A DNA stretch of 64,000 nucleotides from an uncultured bacterium (GTDB lineage: Bacteria > Cyanobacteriota > Vampirovibrionia > Obscuribacterales > Obscuribacteraceae): contig CAILLX010000163.1 in NCBI GenBank assembly GCA_903835185.1, positions 1 through 64,000 on the forward strand, read 5' to 3'. The notes beneath the pieces are model-generated. The model made no database searches, was not told the origin of the DNA, and saw only the letters and a list, made by a program, of their open reading frames with translations. A program made the position numbers and the translations under genes. Positions 34,043-42,601 of the stretch are shown here, piece by piece; position 1 is the first letter of the stretch, and every line of letters starts with the position of its first letter.

Positions 34043-36490
34043 GTGGGTTTCTGCCGGAATAATTGCATTGGACTGAGAGAGGGCAACTACTGCCTGTCCT
34101 AAGGAGACGCCGCTGTCGTTTGCTGGCAGGCGCTGCGGCGTATAGACAGTAAAGTTGGCCTTCTCCAGGCGTTGCCTGGTTTCGTGCAAGAGAAGCATAT
34201 TCTGGAAGACGCCGCCAGACAGACAGACTTGAGACAGACCGTCCTCACAACGGAGCGACAGGCAGATCTGCAAGATGATATCGGCAATTGTGCGGTGAAA
34301 AGTAGCAGCAATTAACGGCAGCGGCACCTTCTGTTGCAGCTGAGTTGTCACTGCATCTAGGATTGGAAACGGTTTGATGATGAACATTTGTGACTGCTGC
34401 TCTAGCTCATAATCGTATCGATCAACCAGCTCTTCTCCACTGGCACCAGGTGATCCTTGATCAAAGCTTCTAGCCAGAGCCTCCAGCTCGATTGCTGCTT
34501 GACCTTCATAGCTTGTTAACGGGCATACTCCAAGCAATGCTGAAACAGCATCGAACAGTCGTCCACAGCTTGATGTCAGTGGTGAGTTAACACCGCTGTC
34601 CATCTGCTTGCTAACCAGATTAAATGTCTTTCTGTCCACCTGCCCTGATAGCTGATCCGCTAGAGCAGCTAAAGCGCTGCTTCCTTGTCCGTGGCTAGTT
34701 TGCAAGTAAGAAAGAGCCATGCGCCACGGCTGTTTTATTGCAGCGCTGCCGCCAGGGAGCGCAACTGGCTGGAAGAAAGCCCGGCGCTGCCAGCTGTTCC
34801 AGGTGCAAATTAAGAATTCACCACCCCAGAGAACGCCGTCAGGACCTAAACCGAGCCCATCAAAGGCTACGCCAATGACAGGTTCTTTGACATTGTGCTC
34901 TATCATGCAGGCGACTATGTGTGCATGGTGATGCTGGACAGGATGAGCTGGTATGTTGTGGGCGGCAGCAAACTGGGTGGCAATTTCAGTTGACAGATAA
35001 TCAGGGTGAAGATCATGGGCAACAAGTTGCGGGCTTATTGAGAAAAGCTGGAGGAATTTGGTAAGCGATTCGTGAAAATGGTCGAGAGCCATTCTGTTGT
35101 CTAAATCACCTATGTGCTGGCTGACAAAAGCTCTGTTGCCATCGATGAGGCAAAAAGTGTTCTTCAAATGAGCGCCACAGGCCAGAACTGGCACCTCAGC
35201 AGTGAATGGAAGGTTGATCGGCAGCGGAGCGTAGCCACGAGAGCGTCTCACAATGAACTCAACTCCTGACCAGACGCGTGTAACAGTATCGTCATAACGG
35301 CTCTCTATTGGCCGATTATGTAGCAGAAAAGCATCTGCAATATCTGCCAGGCGGTGCAGAGCTTCATCATTGTCTATACAGATCGGCTCATCAGTCCTGT
35401 TTCCTGAGGTGGCAATGAGCGGTCTGTTCAAATCAGCCAGAAGGAGGTGATGAAGCGGAGTGTAAGGCAACATCACACCCCATTCATCGACACCTGGAGC
35501 AACTTCAGCAGACAGGTTGCTGCCGCTGCTTTTCTTGACCAGGACAATAGGTGAAGCAGTTCCAGAGAGTAAGGCAGCTTCAGCTTCAGCAAGCTGGCAG
35601 TGGATGCGCACCATCTCCAAGTTGCGCATCATCAAAGCCATCGGCTTTCCATAACGCCCTTTCACTCTGCGCAGCCGTAAAACAGACTCTTCGTTATTGG
35701 CATCACACAGCAGGTGAAAGCCGCCGAGACCTTTGGCGGCAATGATACCGCCTGTGCTGAGCCTTCGCACTGCCTCGTCAAGCGCGGCGTGAGAGTCGCG
35801 TATTTCTTGCTTGTTCGGCTCTACAAAAGTGAGAGACGGTCCGCAAGTCGGACAAGCATTAGGCTGTGCATGGAAGCGGCGGTCGCCAGGATCGTCATAC
35901 TCGCTCTGGCAGAGGTTGCACATTGCAAAAGTCGACATTGTTGTAGCCGGGCGATCATATGGAAGAGACTGGATGATAGTAAAGCGTGGCCCGCAGTTAG
36001 TGCAGTTTATAAATGGATAGCGAAATCGTCTGTTGTCTGGATCAAAGAGCTCTTTGAAGCAGCAGGCACAGGTGGCAGTATCAGGTGGAACTGTCCTGGT
36101 CCGGCTGTCTTTGCTTGTGCTTGATTGAATAGTAAACTTCTCTTGAGGCTGCTCCAAAACAGGCAGCTCTGTTATTTGTATTGAATTGATAATTGCAAGA
36201 GGAGGTTGCTGAGAAGACAAGGCCGCAAGAAATTGTTTGACCTGTCCGGCAGACCCCTGGAGCTCAATCTCAACTTCTCCGCTTGTATTGCGAACGTACC
36301 CGCCCAGAGAGTATCTGGCAGCCAGATTGTAGACAAAAGGACGAAAGCCGACCCCCTGCACTACTCCGGTGACCTGAATAACCAGCCGGACAGATGCGTT
36401 CTGGTCTTTCATCAGATCTTCTTGATACTTGATTGCTTCTTTGACATTGCAGCCCTGGCAGAGCAAACTCCTCTCATCTTTCAACTCCAT
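34034..36490 (-). CDS. hypF: Carbamoyltransferase HypF ([NiFe] hydrogenase maturation)
   Basis: HypF makes the carbamoyl-AMP and thiocarboxamide that become the CN ligands of the [NiFe] site. The 818-residue chain shows an acylphosphatase domain (VTGVVQGVGFRPFVYNLA), two zinc fingers (CACCFKEL...CTNCGPRF and CNLCQSEY...CPTCGPSL), a YrdC-like domain (GGIIAAKGLGGFHLLCDA) and a C-terminal Kae1/TobZ-like carbamoyltransferase domain (HPVQHHHAHIVACMIEH; GVAFDGLGLG). The start is 36490, with a GGGGAA site upstream, or 36412. No other hyp gene is in the window. The group 3b hydrogenase genes 6-10 kb away on the other strand are the obvious clients. Confidence 0.95.
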   Translation of the reverse strand: MELKDERSLLCQGCNVKEAIKYQEDLMKDQNASVRLVIQVTGVVQGVGFRPFVYNLAARYSLGGYVRNTSGEVEIELQGSAGQVKQFLAALSSQQPPLAIINSIQITELPVLEQPQEKFTIQSSTSKDSRTRTVPPDTATCACCFKELFDPDNRRFRYPFINCTNCGPRFTIIQSLPYDRPATTMSTFAMCNLCQSEYDDPGDRRFHAQPNACPTCGPSLTFVEPNKQEIRDSHAALDEAVRRLSTGGIIAAKGLGGFHLLCDANNEESVLRLRRVKGRYGKPMALMMRNLEMVRIHCQLAEAEAALLSGTASPIVLVKKSSGSNLSAEVAPGVDEWGVMLPYTPLHHLLLADLNRPLIATSGNRTDEPICIDNDEALHRLADIADAFLLHNRPIESRYDDTVTRVWSGVEFIVRRSRGYAPLPINLPFTAEVPVLACGAHLKNTFCLIDGNRAFVSQHIGDLDNRMALDHFHESLTKFLQLFSISPQLVAHDLHPDYLSTEIATQFAAAHNIPAHPVQHHHAHIVACMIEHNVKEPVIGVAFDGLGLGPDGVLWGGEFLICTWNSWQRRAFFQPVALPGGSAAIKQPWRMALSYLQTSHGQGSSALAALADQLSGQVDRKTFNLVSKQMDSGVNSPLTSSCGRLFDAVSALLGVCPLTSYEGQAAIELEALARSFDQGSPGASGEELVDRYDYELEQQSQMFIIKPFPILDAVTTQLQQKVPLPLIAATFHRTIADIILQICLSLRCEDGLSQVCLSGGVFQNMLLLHETRQRLEKANFTVYTPQRLPANDSGVSLGQAVVALSQSNAIIPAETHKN

Positions 36491-36637
36491 TTGCTAGTTC
36501 CCCGCTGCTCTCTTCTTGATGAACAGGTGCTTCCTGATGGGCAGCTTTCTATAAGTGTAATGTAGCCTAAAATAATGCTGCCCAGGATAGCTGCCGGAAC
36601 GTTGCTTGTTTGCCTGGCGATTTTTCTCACCAGGCTG

Positions 36638-36823
36638 CTATCTTGGAACAGGAAAGTCCTCGTCGTCAAGCCCGCTGCGCGGCTGGCAGTCGTCATGCCC
36701 GCAGAGGCACTGCTCCTGCTCCTCATCGTCTGAGTCTGCACACTCTTCACTACAATAATCGCTCTCCTTGTCGCACAGACAACGACATGCTGAATTGAGG
36801 CAGCGTTGGCGCTTCTTGCCCAT
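36638..36823 (-). CDS. Bacterial metallothionein (SmtA-like)
   Basis: This 61-residue protein has nine Cys and one His in its first 46 residues: C8, C13, C15, C17, C24, C28, C39, C41 and C46, plus H43. The segments YCSEECAD and CGHDDC match the cyanobacterial SmtA pattern YCSEACAD...CGHTGC, where these residues bind a four-zinc cluster. The central Asp/Glu-rich stretch and the C-terminal acidic tail differ from SmtA, and the final CxC and its His are missing. GGGGGT precedes ATG 36823. It sequesters Zn, Cd or Cu. No SmtB-type repressor gene is adjacent. Confidence 0.8.
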   Translation of the reverse strand: MGKKRQRCLNSACRCLCDKESDYCSEECADSDDEEQEQCLCGHDDCQPRSGLDDEDFPVPR

Positions 36824-36955
36824 ATAGAACACCCCCAACCTGAAATGGATCAACTTAGAAACTTGGTCTGGCGAAGTTACCAATTATATTATTCTATGAG
36901 CAAAAGGTCTTAAGGAGCTGCCACAGCAGTAGTTACAGCTGGACTGTCCGTTGGG

Positions 36956-37324
36956 ATGACCCCACCTGGGTTTGTTCTCAGGCTGGTACTGCTCGGGATT
37001 TTAGGAGCGACAGCGTATGCGTTTCGCTCCTTGACAGTTGAAATAGATGACACCAATGTCAGACTGAGTTTTGGCGAGGGGGTAATCAAGAAGTCCTTCC
37101 CGCTCTCTAAGATAGAGTCTATGCAAGCAGTGCGAACTACACCTGTGCAAGGATGGGGAATACACTGGATTGGCAGAGGTTGGCTGTACAACATCTATGG
37201 ACTCAAAGCTGTCGAGCTTCATCTCAGCAGCGGGCAAGACATCTTAATTGGTACTGATGATCAGGACAATTTAATTGCTGCCCTTGAGTCTGTTGTAGCT
37301 ATTACAGATCAATCGAGTAGCTAG
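36956..37324 (+). CDS. Small membrane protein with PH-like domain
   Basis: This is a 122-residue protein with one membrane helix (GFVLRLVLLGILGATAYAF) followed by a beta-rich domain: LTVEIDDTNVRLSFGEGVIKKSFPLSKIESMQAV, then GIHWIGRGWLYNIYGLKAVELHLSSGQDILIGTDDQDNLIAAL. This matches bacterial pleckstrin-homology-like domains of unknown function. The start is weakly supported. The in-frame sequence upstream to the TAA at 36911 is hydrophobic and could have been a first helix, so the 5' end may be misassigned or eroded. Confidence 0.6.
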   Translation: MTPPGFVLRLVLLGILGATAYAFRSLTVEIDDTNVRLSFGEGVIKKSFPLSKIESMQAVRTTPVQGWGIHWIGRGWLYNIYGLKAVELHLSSGQDILIGTDDQDNLIAALESVVAITDQSSS

Positions 37325-37427
37325 GGCCGTACCCAGTACAGTTGACTAAAACGGTTGGGATGACTGCTGCACCTTGAGTTAACAGTATTGAGTTAGCACC
37401 ACAGATACGGTACATGTGCCGAGGCTA

Positions 37428-37787
37428 TTACCTGCCTATGATCATTTTGAGTGAAATCAGGAGCAGGACGACGCCAAAAGTTCTTTCTAAAATCGGGTTG
37501 CTCAGGTGAGTTGCCAGTTTGGCACCGAGTAGCCCGCCGAAGACAAAACCAGCGCAGATTAGTGCAGCAACACGCAGATCGACAAAGCCATGTTTGTAAT
37601 AGGTCCAGGCTGCCAGCAGACCGATTGGTGGCACGAGTAAAGCTAATGTAGTGCCCTGCGCTTGCTGTTGAGAAAAACCGAAGAAGAAGACCAGAGCAGG
37701 TATGATTAGAATTCCGCCGCCAATACCGACCAGACCGCTCAAAGTTCCAGCCATCAGTCCGAGCGCGATATAGCAAACAATGTTCAT
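37428..37787 (-). CDS. TauE/SafE-family half-size permease
   Basis: Four predicted membrane helices in about 119 residues. It shows the family opening ALGLMAGTLSGLVGIGGGILIIPALV and the central QAQGTTLALLVPPIGLLAA. Full TauE/SafE proteins have two such halves (about 250 residues); half-size members dimerise. Proposed roles are export of sulfite, sulfoacetate or related anions. ATG 37787 has GGGAA at a good distance; ATG 37793 is also in frame. It is followed by the sensor kinase gene on the same strand but separated by about 100 bp, so an operon is not certain. Confidence 0.85.
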   Translation of the reverse strand: MNIVCYIALGLMAGTLSGLVGIGGGILIIPALVFFFGFSQQQAQGTTLALLVPPIGLLAAWTYYKHGFVDLRVAALICAGFVFGGLLGAKLATHLSNPILERTFGVVLLLISLKMIIGR

Positions 37788-37892
37788 AGTCATTTCCCGT
37801 CTGGTCTAAAGTGATACAACGAAATCTAACGGACAAAGGCGAAATAAGTGGCAAACAATCTGGACCTGTTTGAGCCGGTAGCATTATCTAAT

Positions 37893-39518
37893 TCAAAGTT
37901 CAGGAGAGCTTATCTGAAAGGCAAAAGTACTGCCATGTCCGACTTGACTTTCACACCAGATTTGCCCGGCGTGAAACTCAACAATCTGGCGGCAAAGATA
38001 AAGCCCGAGACCGGTGCTAGCATAATACCTACCTGATGATGTTGCCTGCCAGAAACGCTGGAAAAGTTTGGGCCTATCTTCCTCTCTGATACCTTTACCA
38101 TTATCTGTCACTTTCACTGTTGTTTTGCCGGCTGACTGTTCCAAGTTGACAGTTATCTGACCTGAGGCAGGAGTGTGCTTGAGCGAATTGTCGATAAGAT
38201 TTTGCACTACGCGCCTGATCTCTTCCTCATCGCATCTGACAATGGCTGGTGATTTGGGGAGCTTTGTGACAAGAGTGATACTGCGTGCTGTCGCTAACGG
38301 TTGCAATTCGGCAACAAGTTTGATGATTGTGGAGCTGAGATTATGTGAGCCTATTTTCAGCTTCTTAGCGCCACTGTCGTAACGGTACACATCTAGCAAA
38401 GTCTGGACCAGCGTATACATAGTCTCATTGCTTTCGTAGATAGTCTCCAATATACGAGACTGAGACTCGCTTACCGGTCCGAAGTCGCCTTCAATCAACA
38501 ACTTGACTGCACGATTAGCCGCCAGTATTGGTGTCTTGAGATCGTGAGTTAAAGTGGCGACAAAATCTTCACGTTGTTGCTGGAGAAGGACACGCTCGGT
38601 AGCGCCGGAGAAAGTAGCCACTACTCCTATCGTCTCTCCTGTGGCGTTGCGCATGGGCCAGGCTGCCCAGTCCCAATAAGTAGCGTTCTCAGAGCTCCGG
38701 TGTGCAAAATTGAGTGGCGCTGCATTGGCGTGAAAAGACTGACCTGAACTGACAGCTCTCTCAAACGGGCCACGAGGAAGATCTGAGACTATTTCAAACA
38801 GCTCTTTGCCTGCCAGGTCGCGTCGTGCTGCTACGCCAAGAATAGTGAGAAATGCTTCGTTGCATTCGAGCAGACGGAACTCTGTATTTAACTCGACAAT
38901 TCCCAGTGGTGCACCTTCCAATAGACTCTTAGTTGCACGCCGGGCTGTTTCGAGGTGGGCGAGCGAGTCGAGGTGGGCACGGATGGACGCTTCCTGTGCG
39001 GACATATAACTCTCCATAGCCAGACCGATGTCAAAGAAGATGAGCTTGCGCATGGCCGAGAAAAGCTGCTTGAACTTATTTGTATCTTGCTGGCAATGAT
39101 CTAGAATCAGCTTCATAAGCCATTCTAGAATATGGTTGTAAGCTCCGAGATACCACTTGGGTGACAGATTGATCTGGTTGTGTGTCGAACCTACTTGCAG
39201 TCTGTCGTGAACATAAGTGCGATCATAGTTGCCCTTAGTTAAGCGGCGTAAATACTCCTTCTGCTTCGCGCTGGCCCGGTTGATAACCTCTTTGTCAGGG
39301 AAGAATGCGGCAGTCTCTTCCAAAGAGAGAAAACGGGCATAAATCTCCTCGATCATCTCGTCGAGGCAGCTATCGAGCAAACTGCTTGCTTGTTCTGCCG
39401 CTGCCTCATCGGCAGGGCCAAAATCGAGCCATTTTTTGCGCAGGTTGATCTCTTCGTCTGAAAGCTCAGACACTTGTTCGCCCGACAAATCAGCCGTATG
39501 TTCAGCCATCGATCTCAT
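37893..39518 (-). CDS. Globin-coupled sensor histidine kinase
   Basis: Domain order in the 541 residues is protoglobin (about 20-175), PAS (about 195-310), HisKA (H325 in FVATLTHDLKTPI) and HATPase (RRVVQNLIDNSLKHT, VTDNGKGIREED, STGLGLYLCRQ). The globin part has the hallmark H113-N-Q-I-N-L-S-P-K-W-Y-L-G-A-Y, where H113 should be the proximal heme ligand as in HemAT. Such proteins sense O2 (or NO/CO) through heme and change kinase activity. It is divergent from a NarL-type response regulator 527 bp away, its likely partner. The start may be ATG 39518 or 39509. Confidence 0.92.
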   Translation of the reverse strand: MRSMAEHTADLSGEQVSELSDEEINLRKKWLDFGPADEAAAEQASSLLDSCLDEMIEEIYARFLSLEETAAFFPDKEVINRASAKQKEYLRRLTKGNYDRTYVHDRLQVGSTHNQINLSPKWYLGAYNHILEWLMKLILDHCQQDTNKFKQLFSAMRKLIFFDIGLAMESYMSAQEASIRAHLDSLAHLETARRATKSLLEGAPLGIVELNTEFRLLECNEAFLTILGVAARRDLAGKELFEIVSDLPRGPFERAVSSGQSFHANAAPLNFAHRSSENATYWDWAAWPMRNATGETIGVVATFSGATERVLLQQQREDFVATLTHDLKTPILAANRAVKLLIEGDFGPVSESQSRILETIYESNETMYTLVQTLLDVYRYDSGAKKLKIGSHNLSSTIIKLVAELQPLATARSITLVTKLPKSPAIVRCDEEEIRRVVQNLIDNSLKHTPASGQITVNLEQSAGKTTVKVTDNGKGIREEDRPKLFQRFWQATSSGRYYASTGLGLYLCRQIVEFHAGQIWCESQVGHGSTFAFQISSPEL

Positions 39519-39630
39519 TTACTCACTTGCTGTTTCTACCACTTAAGAATACGGGAGAGATTGTCTCTTCTTTCATGCAATGACTTAATATATAGCAGGT
39601 GGGAATTGTTGCTTGCCAAGCTGTCAATAG

Positions 39631-39731
39631 TGCGTTTCCTAAATAACGCGACACCCGTAGGGGCAGATTGTATTCGCCCGGGCGCATGCAATGCGCCACT
39701 ACGGTAATTGTTGCAGAACTTTGGAAACGCA
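39631..39731. repeat. Imperfect palindromic repeat element
   Basis: TGCGTTTCC at 39631-39639 faces its near-inverse, TTTGGAAACGCA ending about 39731. Inside are nested inverted repeats: CCGTAG...CTACGG, and the hairpin GGCGCAT/ATGCGCC. The GGGGCAGATTGTATTCGCCC stretch resembles short mobile palindromes found between genes in many bacteria. It lies 63 bp from a second element of another subtype. No clear target duplication was seen. Confidence 0.6.
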
Positions 39732-39794
39732 ATACTAGTCTGCACTCCTTGTCTCCTGAGGTAACTGCACATGGCTGAAAGTTCTTCGGGCGCC

Positions 39795-39887
39795 CAATGC
39801 TGTCAAAACCATAGTAAGAGGGGCGGCTCGAGAGCCGCCCAGCGGGCGCGTCTCGACACCGTCTCACGCACTAAGTTGACGGCATTG
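39795..39887. repeat. MITE-like palindromic element, divergent copy C
   Basis: The ends CAATGCTGTCAA and TTGACGGCATTG are inverted repeats with one mismatch. The core hairpin (GGGCGGCTC and GAGCCGCCC, with AGYGGGCGCG beside it) is nearly identical to the elements at 46688-46791 and 59025-59130. An 8-bp direct repeat CGGGCGCC flanks it (39787-39794 and 39891-39898, the right one after a CTC spacer). It sits between the sensor kinase and response regulator genes. Confidence 0.65.
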
Positions 39888-40045
39888 CTCCGGGCGCCTA
39901 TGGGTTCTGTCGATACACTGCCTTGAGTTTAAGTAGAGCTGATATTTGCCCGAGCGGGCTTGACATCGCGACGCTCAGCGGAGCTTGCTCGCTTATATAA
40001 TTACAAGGATGTTCCTGTGAGCAGAGCCTACAAGAGTTTTATCGG

Positions 40046-40783
40046 GTGGTTATGGCAAGCTATAACAGTCAGTCTGCAGACAGTTCAATAAAAGTGCTCC
40101 TGGTGGAAGATCACCTCCTTACCAGGATTGGTCTTAAGACAGTGATTGAGCGCACGCCGGATATACGTATTGTTGGTGAGGCATCCAATGGTGAAGAGGC
40201 GCTTGCGGCAGTCGACCGGTTTAAACCAGATGTCATTCTAATGGATGTTGGTATGCCTGTAATGGATGGCATAGAGGCTGCCAGAAGGATTTTGGAGCGT
40301 CATTCTGGTGTCAAAATAGTCATGCTGACCTCTCACGACAATGATCGTGATATCTTCGCATCTCTGTCAGCAGGGGCGAGCGGATACTGCTTAAAGGATG
40401 TTGCTCCCGAGCGTTTATTTATTGCTATCCGTACTGTTAATGCTGGTGATTCATGGCTGGACTCTGCTATTGCTAGCCGGGTGTTGCAGCATTATGTTGT
40501 GCCGTCGGCGCTGCAACCAGCAGCGCCTGATCTCCCACCCTATCACTGTGCCGGAGCCGTGGAAACAGGTAAAAGCCAGGCGGTATTGCCTGAGCCGCTG
40601 TCTGCTAGAGAGTTGGAGGTGCTAAGACTGGTTGTAGATGGTCTGTCTAACCAGGAGATAGCTAACAGGCTTATTATTTCGCTGGCTACAGCCAAGACTC
40701 ATGTGCGCAACATACTTAACAAGCTTGCTGTGGACGATCGTACTCAGGCGGCAGTTCAGGCGATGCGGCGTGGGTTGGTATAG
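40046..40783 (+). CDS. NarL/FixJ-family response regulator
   Basis: The receiver domain (about residues 14-130) has acidic residues E21/D22, phospho-acceptor D67 (PDVILMDVGMP), T94 (VMLTSH region) and K107 (YCLKD). A linker of about 50 residues and a LuxR-type helix-turn-helix (LSARELEVLRLVVDGLSNQEIANRLIISLATAKTHVRNILNKL) follow. It is probably phosphorylated by the divergent globin-coupled kinase and activates transcription, plausibly of the universal stress protein/hydrogenase genes directly downstream. The start is GTG 40046 or ATG 40052; neither has a clean site. Confidence 0.92.
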   Translation: MVMASYNSQSADSSIKVLLVEDHLLTRIGLKTVIERTPDIRIVGEASNGEEALAAVDRFKPDVILMDVGMPVMDGIEAARRILERHSGVKIVMLTSHDNDRDIFASLSAGASGYCLKDVAPERLFIAIRTVNAGDSWLDSAIASRVLQHYVVPSALQPAAPDLPPYHCAGAVETGKSQAVLPEPLSARELEVLRLVVDGLSNQEIANRLIISLATAKTHVRNILNKLAVDDRTQAAVQAMRRGLV

Positions 40784-40957
40784 CTGTCAACTTGATTACA
40801 GCAGCTGTATCCTTGATACTTGTCAAATCAGCCTATCGGCTATTCTCGATTCGATAGCAGGGCTGACGCGCAACTAGACAGTTGCAGGCAGAATGACAGG
40901 TGGAAACCAGCTACAAGTAAGATTGTCAGTCTGGAGATGAGTAAGGGGTCGAAGCAG

Positions 40958-41467
40958 ATGAGAGTCCTGATAGCAGTTGAAGACGATCTGTTTGGGTTGG
41001 CTCAAGCCTCCTATGTGACCAATACCCCCTGGCCACCGCTTACTGAGTTTAAGGTAGTTCATGTGATTGAACCGGTAAGCTTGAAGCAAATTGCGTCCGG
41101 CTCAATCCTGCCGCTCTTTGATTTTGTCGAAGAGGAGTTGCACCGGGAAGCTGCTGCGATGGTGAGGCGTGTTGCTCTGAGAATCCGAGACAAGTTCAAG
41201 TCACCTTATGTCTTTGAAGAGGTCGTCAAAGGCAGAGCCAAAGAGAAGATTGTTGAGGCTGCCGAGCAGTGGAGCGCCGATCTAATTATTATTGGCTCGC
41301 ACGGTAGGCGTGGAGTCGATCTTCTCATGTTGGGAAGCGTCTCAAATGCTGTTTCGGCTCACGCGCCATGCTCTGTTATTGTAGTAAAACTGCCAGCGAC
41401 CGGCTCTGGTAGCACATCTGAGCCAGCTGTGACTCAAAGCCGTAACGAGGCGTCCTTCAGGAGTTGA
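40958..41467 (+). CDS. Universal stress protein (UspA family)
   Basis: This 169-residue protein opens with RVLIAVEDD (the ATP-binding strand with Asp) and carries the C-terminal nucleotide motif GSHGRRGVDLLMLGSVSNAVSAHAPCSVIVVK (G-x2-G-x9-G-S). These proteins bind ATP and are induced by stress, growth arrest or hypoxia. AAGGGG lies 9 bases before ATG 40958; the longer frame from 40820 adds 46 residues without family likeness. It is followed 4 bp later by a second Usp gene and then hydrogenase genes. Similar Usp-hydrogenase co-regulation is known in the mycobacterial DosR regulon. Confidence 0.9.
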   Translation: MRVLIAVEDDLFGLAQASYVTNTPWPPLTEFKVVHVIEPVSLKQIASGSILPLFDFVEEELHREAAAMVRRVALRIRDKFKSPYVFEEVVKGRAKEKIVEAAEQWSADLIIIGSHGRRGVDLLMLGSVSNAVSAHAPCSVIVVKLPATGSGSTSEPAVTQSRNEASFRS

Positions 41468-41471
41468 ATTT

Positions 41472-41942
41472 GTGAAAGTAATTATTGCCATTGATGACTC
41501 GCCCTATTCTGCGCAAGTAGTGCAGGAGCTGACCAAACGCCAATGGTTGCCTGATGTGCAGTTTAAGGTTTTGCAGGTGATTGAGCCGGCAATCTGGGAG
41601 GCTCTAAAGACTAAAGATGGTGGCGAGGCACGCTCGAGTCGTGAATTAGCAGCCCAACGCCTCTGTGCTCAGGTGCGACAGAGCCTGGAGGCAAGTATTC
41701 CAACAGCTACTGTTCATTGTGAAATAAGGAAGGGAGATGCTCGGGTCGAGATCATTGATGCGGCAGGGGACTGGTCAGCAGATAAGCTTATTCTGGGCGC
41801 ACATGGCAAAGAGTTGTGCTCTCACTCTCTGCTTGGAAGCGTCTCGCGGGCTGTTACTGCGCACGCTCCCTGTACAGTTGAGATAGTCAGACCGCAAGCA
41901 TTAGCGCAGGCTATGAGAGAGACAGGTTGCTCCCGAAAGTAA
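41472..41942 (+). CDS. Universal stress protein (UspA family), second copy
   Basis: This 156-residue paralogue of the preceding gene begins VKVIIAIDDSPYSAQVVQEL and ends GAHGKELCSHSLLGSVSRAVTAHAPCTVEIV, the Usp nucleotide-binding signature. The GTG start has AGGAG eight bases upstream and lies 4 bp after the previous stop, so the two genes are co-translated. Shared residues around HAPC suggest local duplication. It is followed 19 bp later by the hydrogenase protease gene. Confidence 0.9.
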   Translation: MKVIIAIDDSPYSAQVVQELTKRQWLPDVQFKVLQVIEPAIWEALKTKDGGEARSSRELAAQRLCAQVRQSLEASIPTATVHCEIRKGDARVEIIDAAGDWSADKLILGAHGKELCSHSLLGSVSRAVTAHAPCTVEIVRPQALAQAMRETGCSRK

Positions 41943-41961
41943 GAGGAGTTCCCGGACAGCT

Positions 41962-42501
41962 ATGAAACTTGTGACAGGATGTTGGCACAGTCATGAACAA
42001 TCTGGACAGCTGGCTCTAATAGCTGTCGGCAATTCATTGAGGCAGGATGACGGCGTGGCAGCAGTGCTCTGTCAGATGTTGCCATGTGAACTTACTGCTC
42101 AACTGTGCTTCTTTGAACTGGGTCCATACACAGGGCAGATTAAGGACTGTCTGACAGGACATAAGACGGGCGTTCTTGTTGACTCAATGTCCGGTGGCGG
42201 ACAGCCGGGAACATCTGTCATAGTTGATCTCACTAGCCTGATTAAATCTGGTGGAGCGATGCAATTTAAGCTTTCGCATGGACTCTCACTTGTAGACGAG
42301 CTGTATCTGGCGGGACAGATTGCTAGTCTGCCTGAACAGGTCACTCTCTTTGGCGTAGAGGCAGCTGATTCAGGCTGGGGTGAAGGACTCTCTCCAGTTT
42401 TGCAGAACGCCTTGCCTGGTCTGGTTGAGTTTCTGGCAAGGCACATTGAGTTGCAGCTGTCTCTTGGCAAGGCGCAAAGTTGCTTGAGCCTGCAGACTTA
42501 A
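41962..42501 (+). CDS. [NiFe] hydrogenase maturation protease (HybD/HyaD/FrxA type)
   Basis: This 179-residue protein shows the peptidase family M52 pattern: ALIAVGNSLRQDDGVAAVLC (GNxLxxDDG with the Ni-binding Asp), LVDSMSGGGQPG as the second Ni-binding region and the conserved His in KLSHGLSLVDEL. The enzyme clips the C-terminal peptide of the hydrogenase large subunit after Ni insertion. The expected substrate is encoded 2.9 kb downstream and keeps a 7-residue tail after the last ligand motif. It is the only maturation gene besides hypF in the window. Confidence 0.88.
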   Translation: MKLVTGCWHSHEQSGQLALIAVGNSLRQDDGVAAVLCQMLPCELTAQLCFFELGPYTGQIKDCLTGHKTGVLVDSMSGGGQPGTSVIVDLTSLIKSGGAMQFKLSHGLSLVDELYLAGQIASLPEQVTLFGVEAADSGWGEGLSPVLQNALPGLVEFLARHIELQLSLGKAQSCLSLQT

Positions 42502-42601
42502 TATTGGTAGTAATTTTCCAGGAAGTAAAACGGACAATGGATAGTTGCCGAGATGGTAATGTTATGGCGACTAAATTTTGCTGTGTTTATCCGGAGCAAC
42601 T

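Noticed and set aside
36896..36955. Short ATG frame (M-S-K-R-S-stop) followed by a hydrophobic open stretch, as if the PH-like membrane protein had lost its 5' end by a frameshift
   Set aside because: Only a few codons before the stop and no homologue to compare; kept as a note on the uncertain start rather than called a pseudogene.
37393..37884. 163-codon minus-strand frame overlapping the TauE/SafE gene
   Set aside because: The other frame has a clear membrane-protein family match; this one has no sensible composition or motif.
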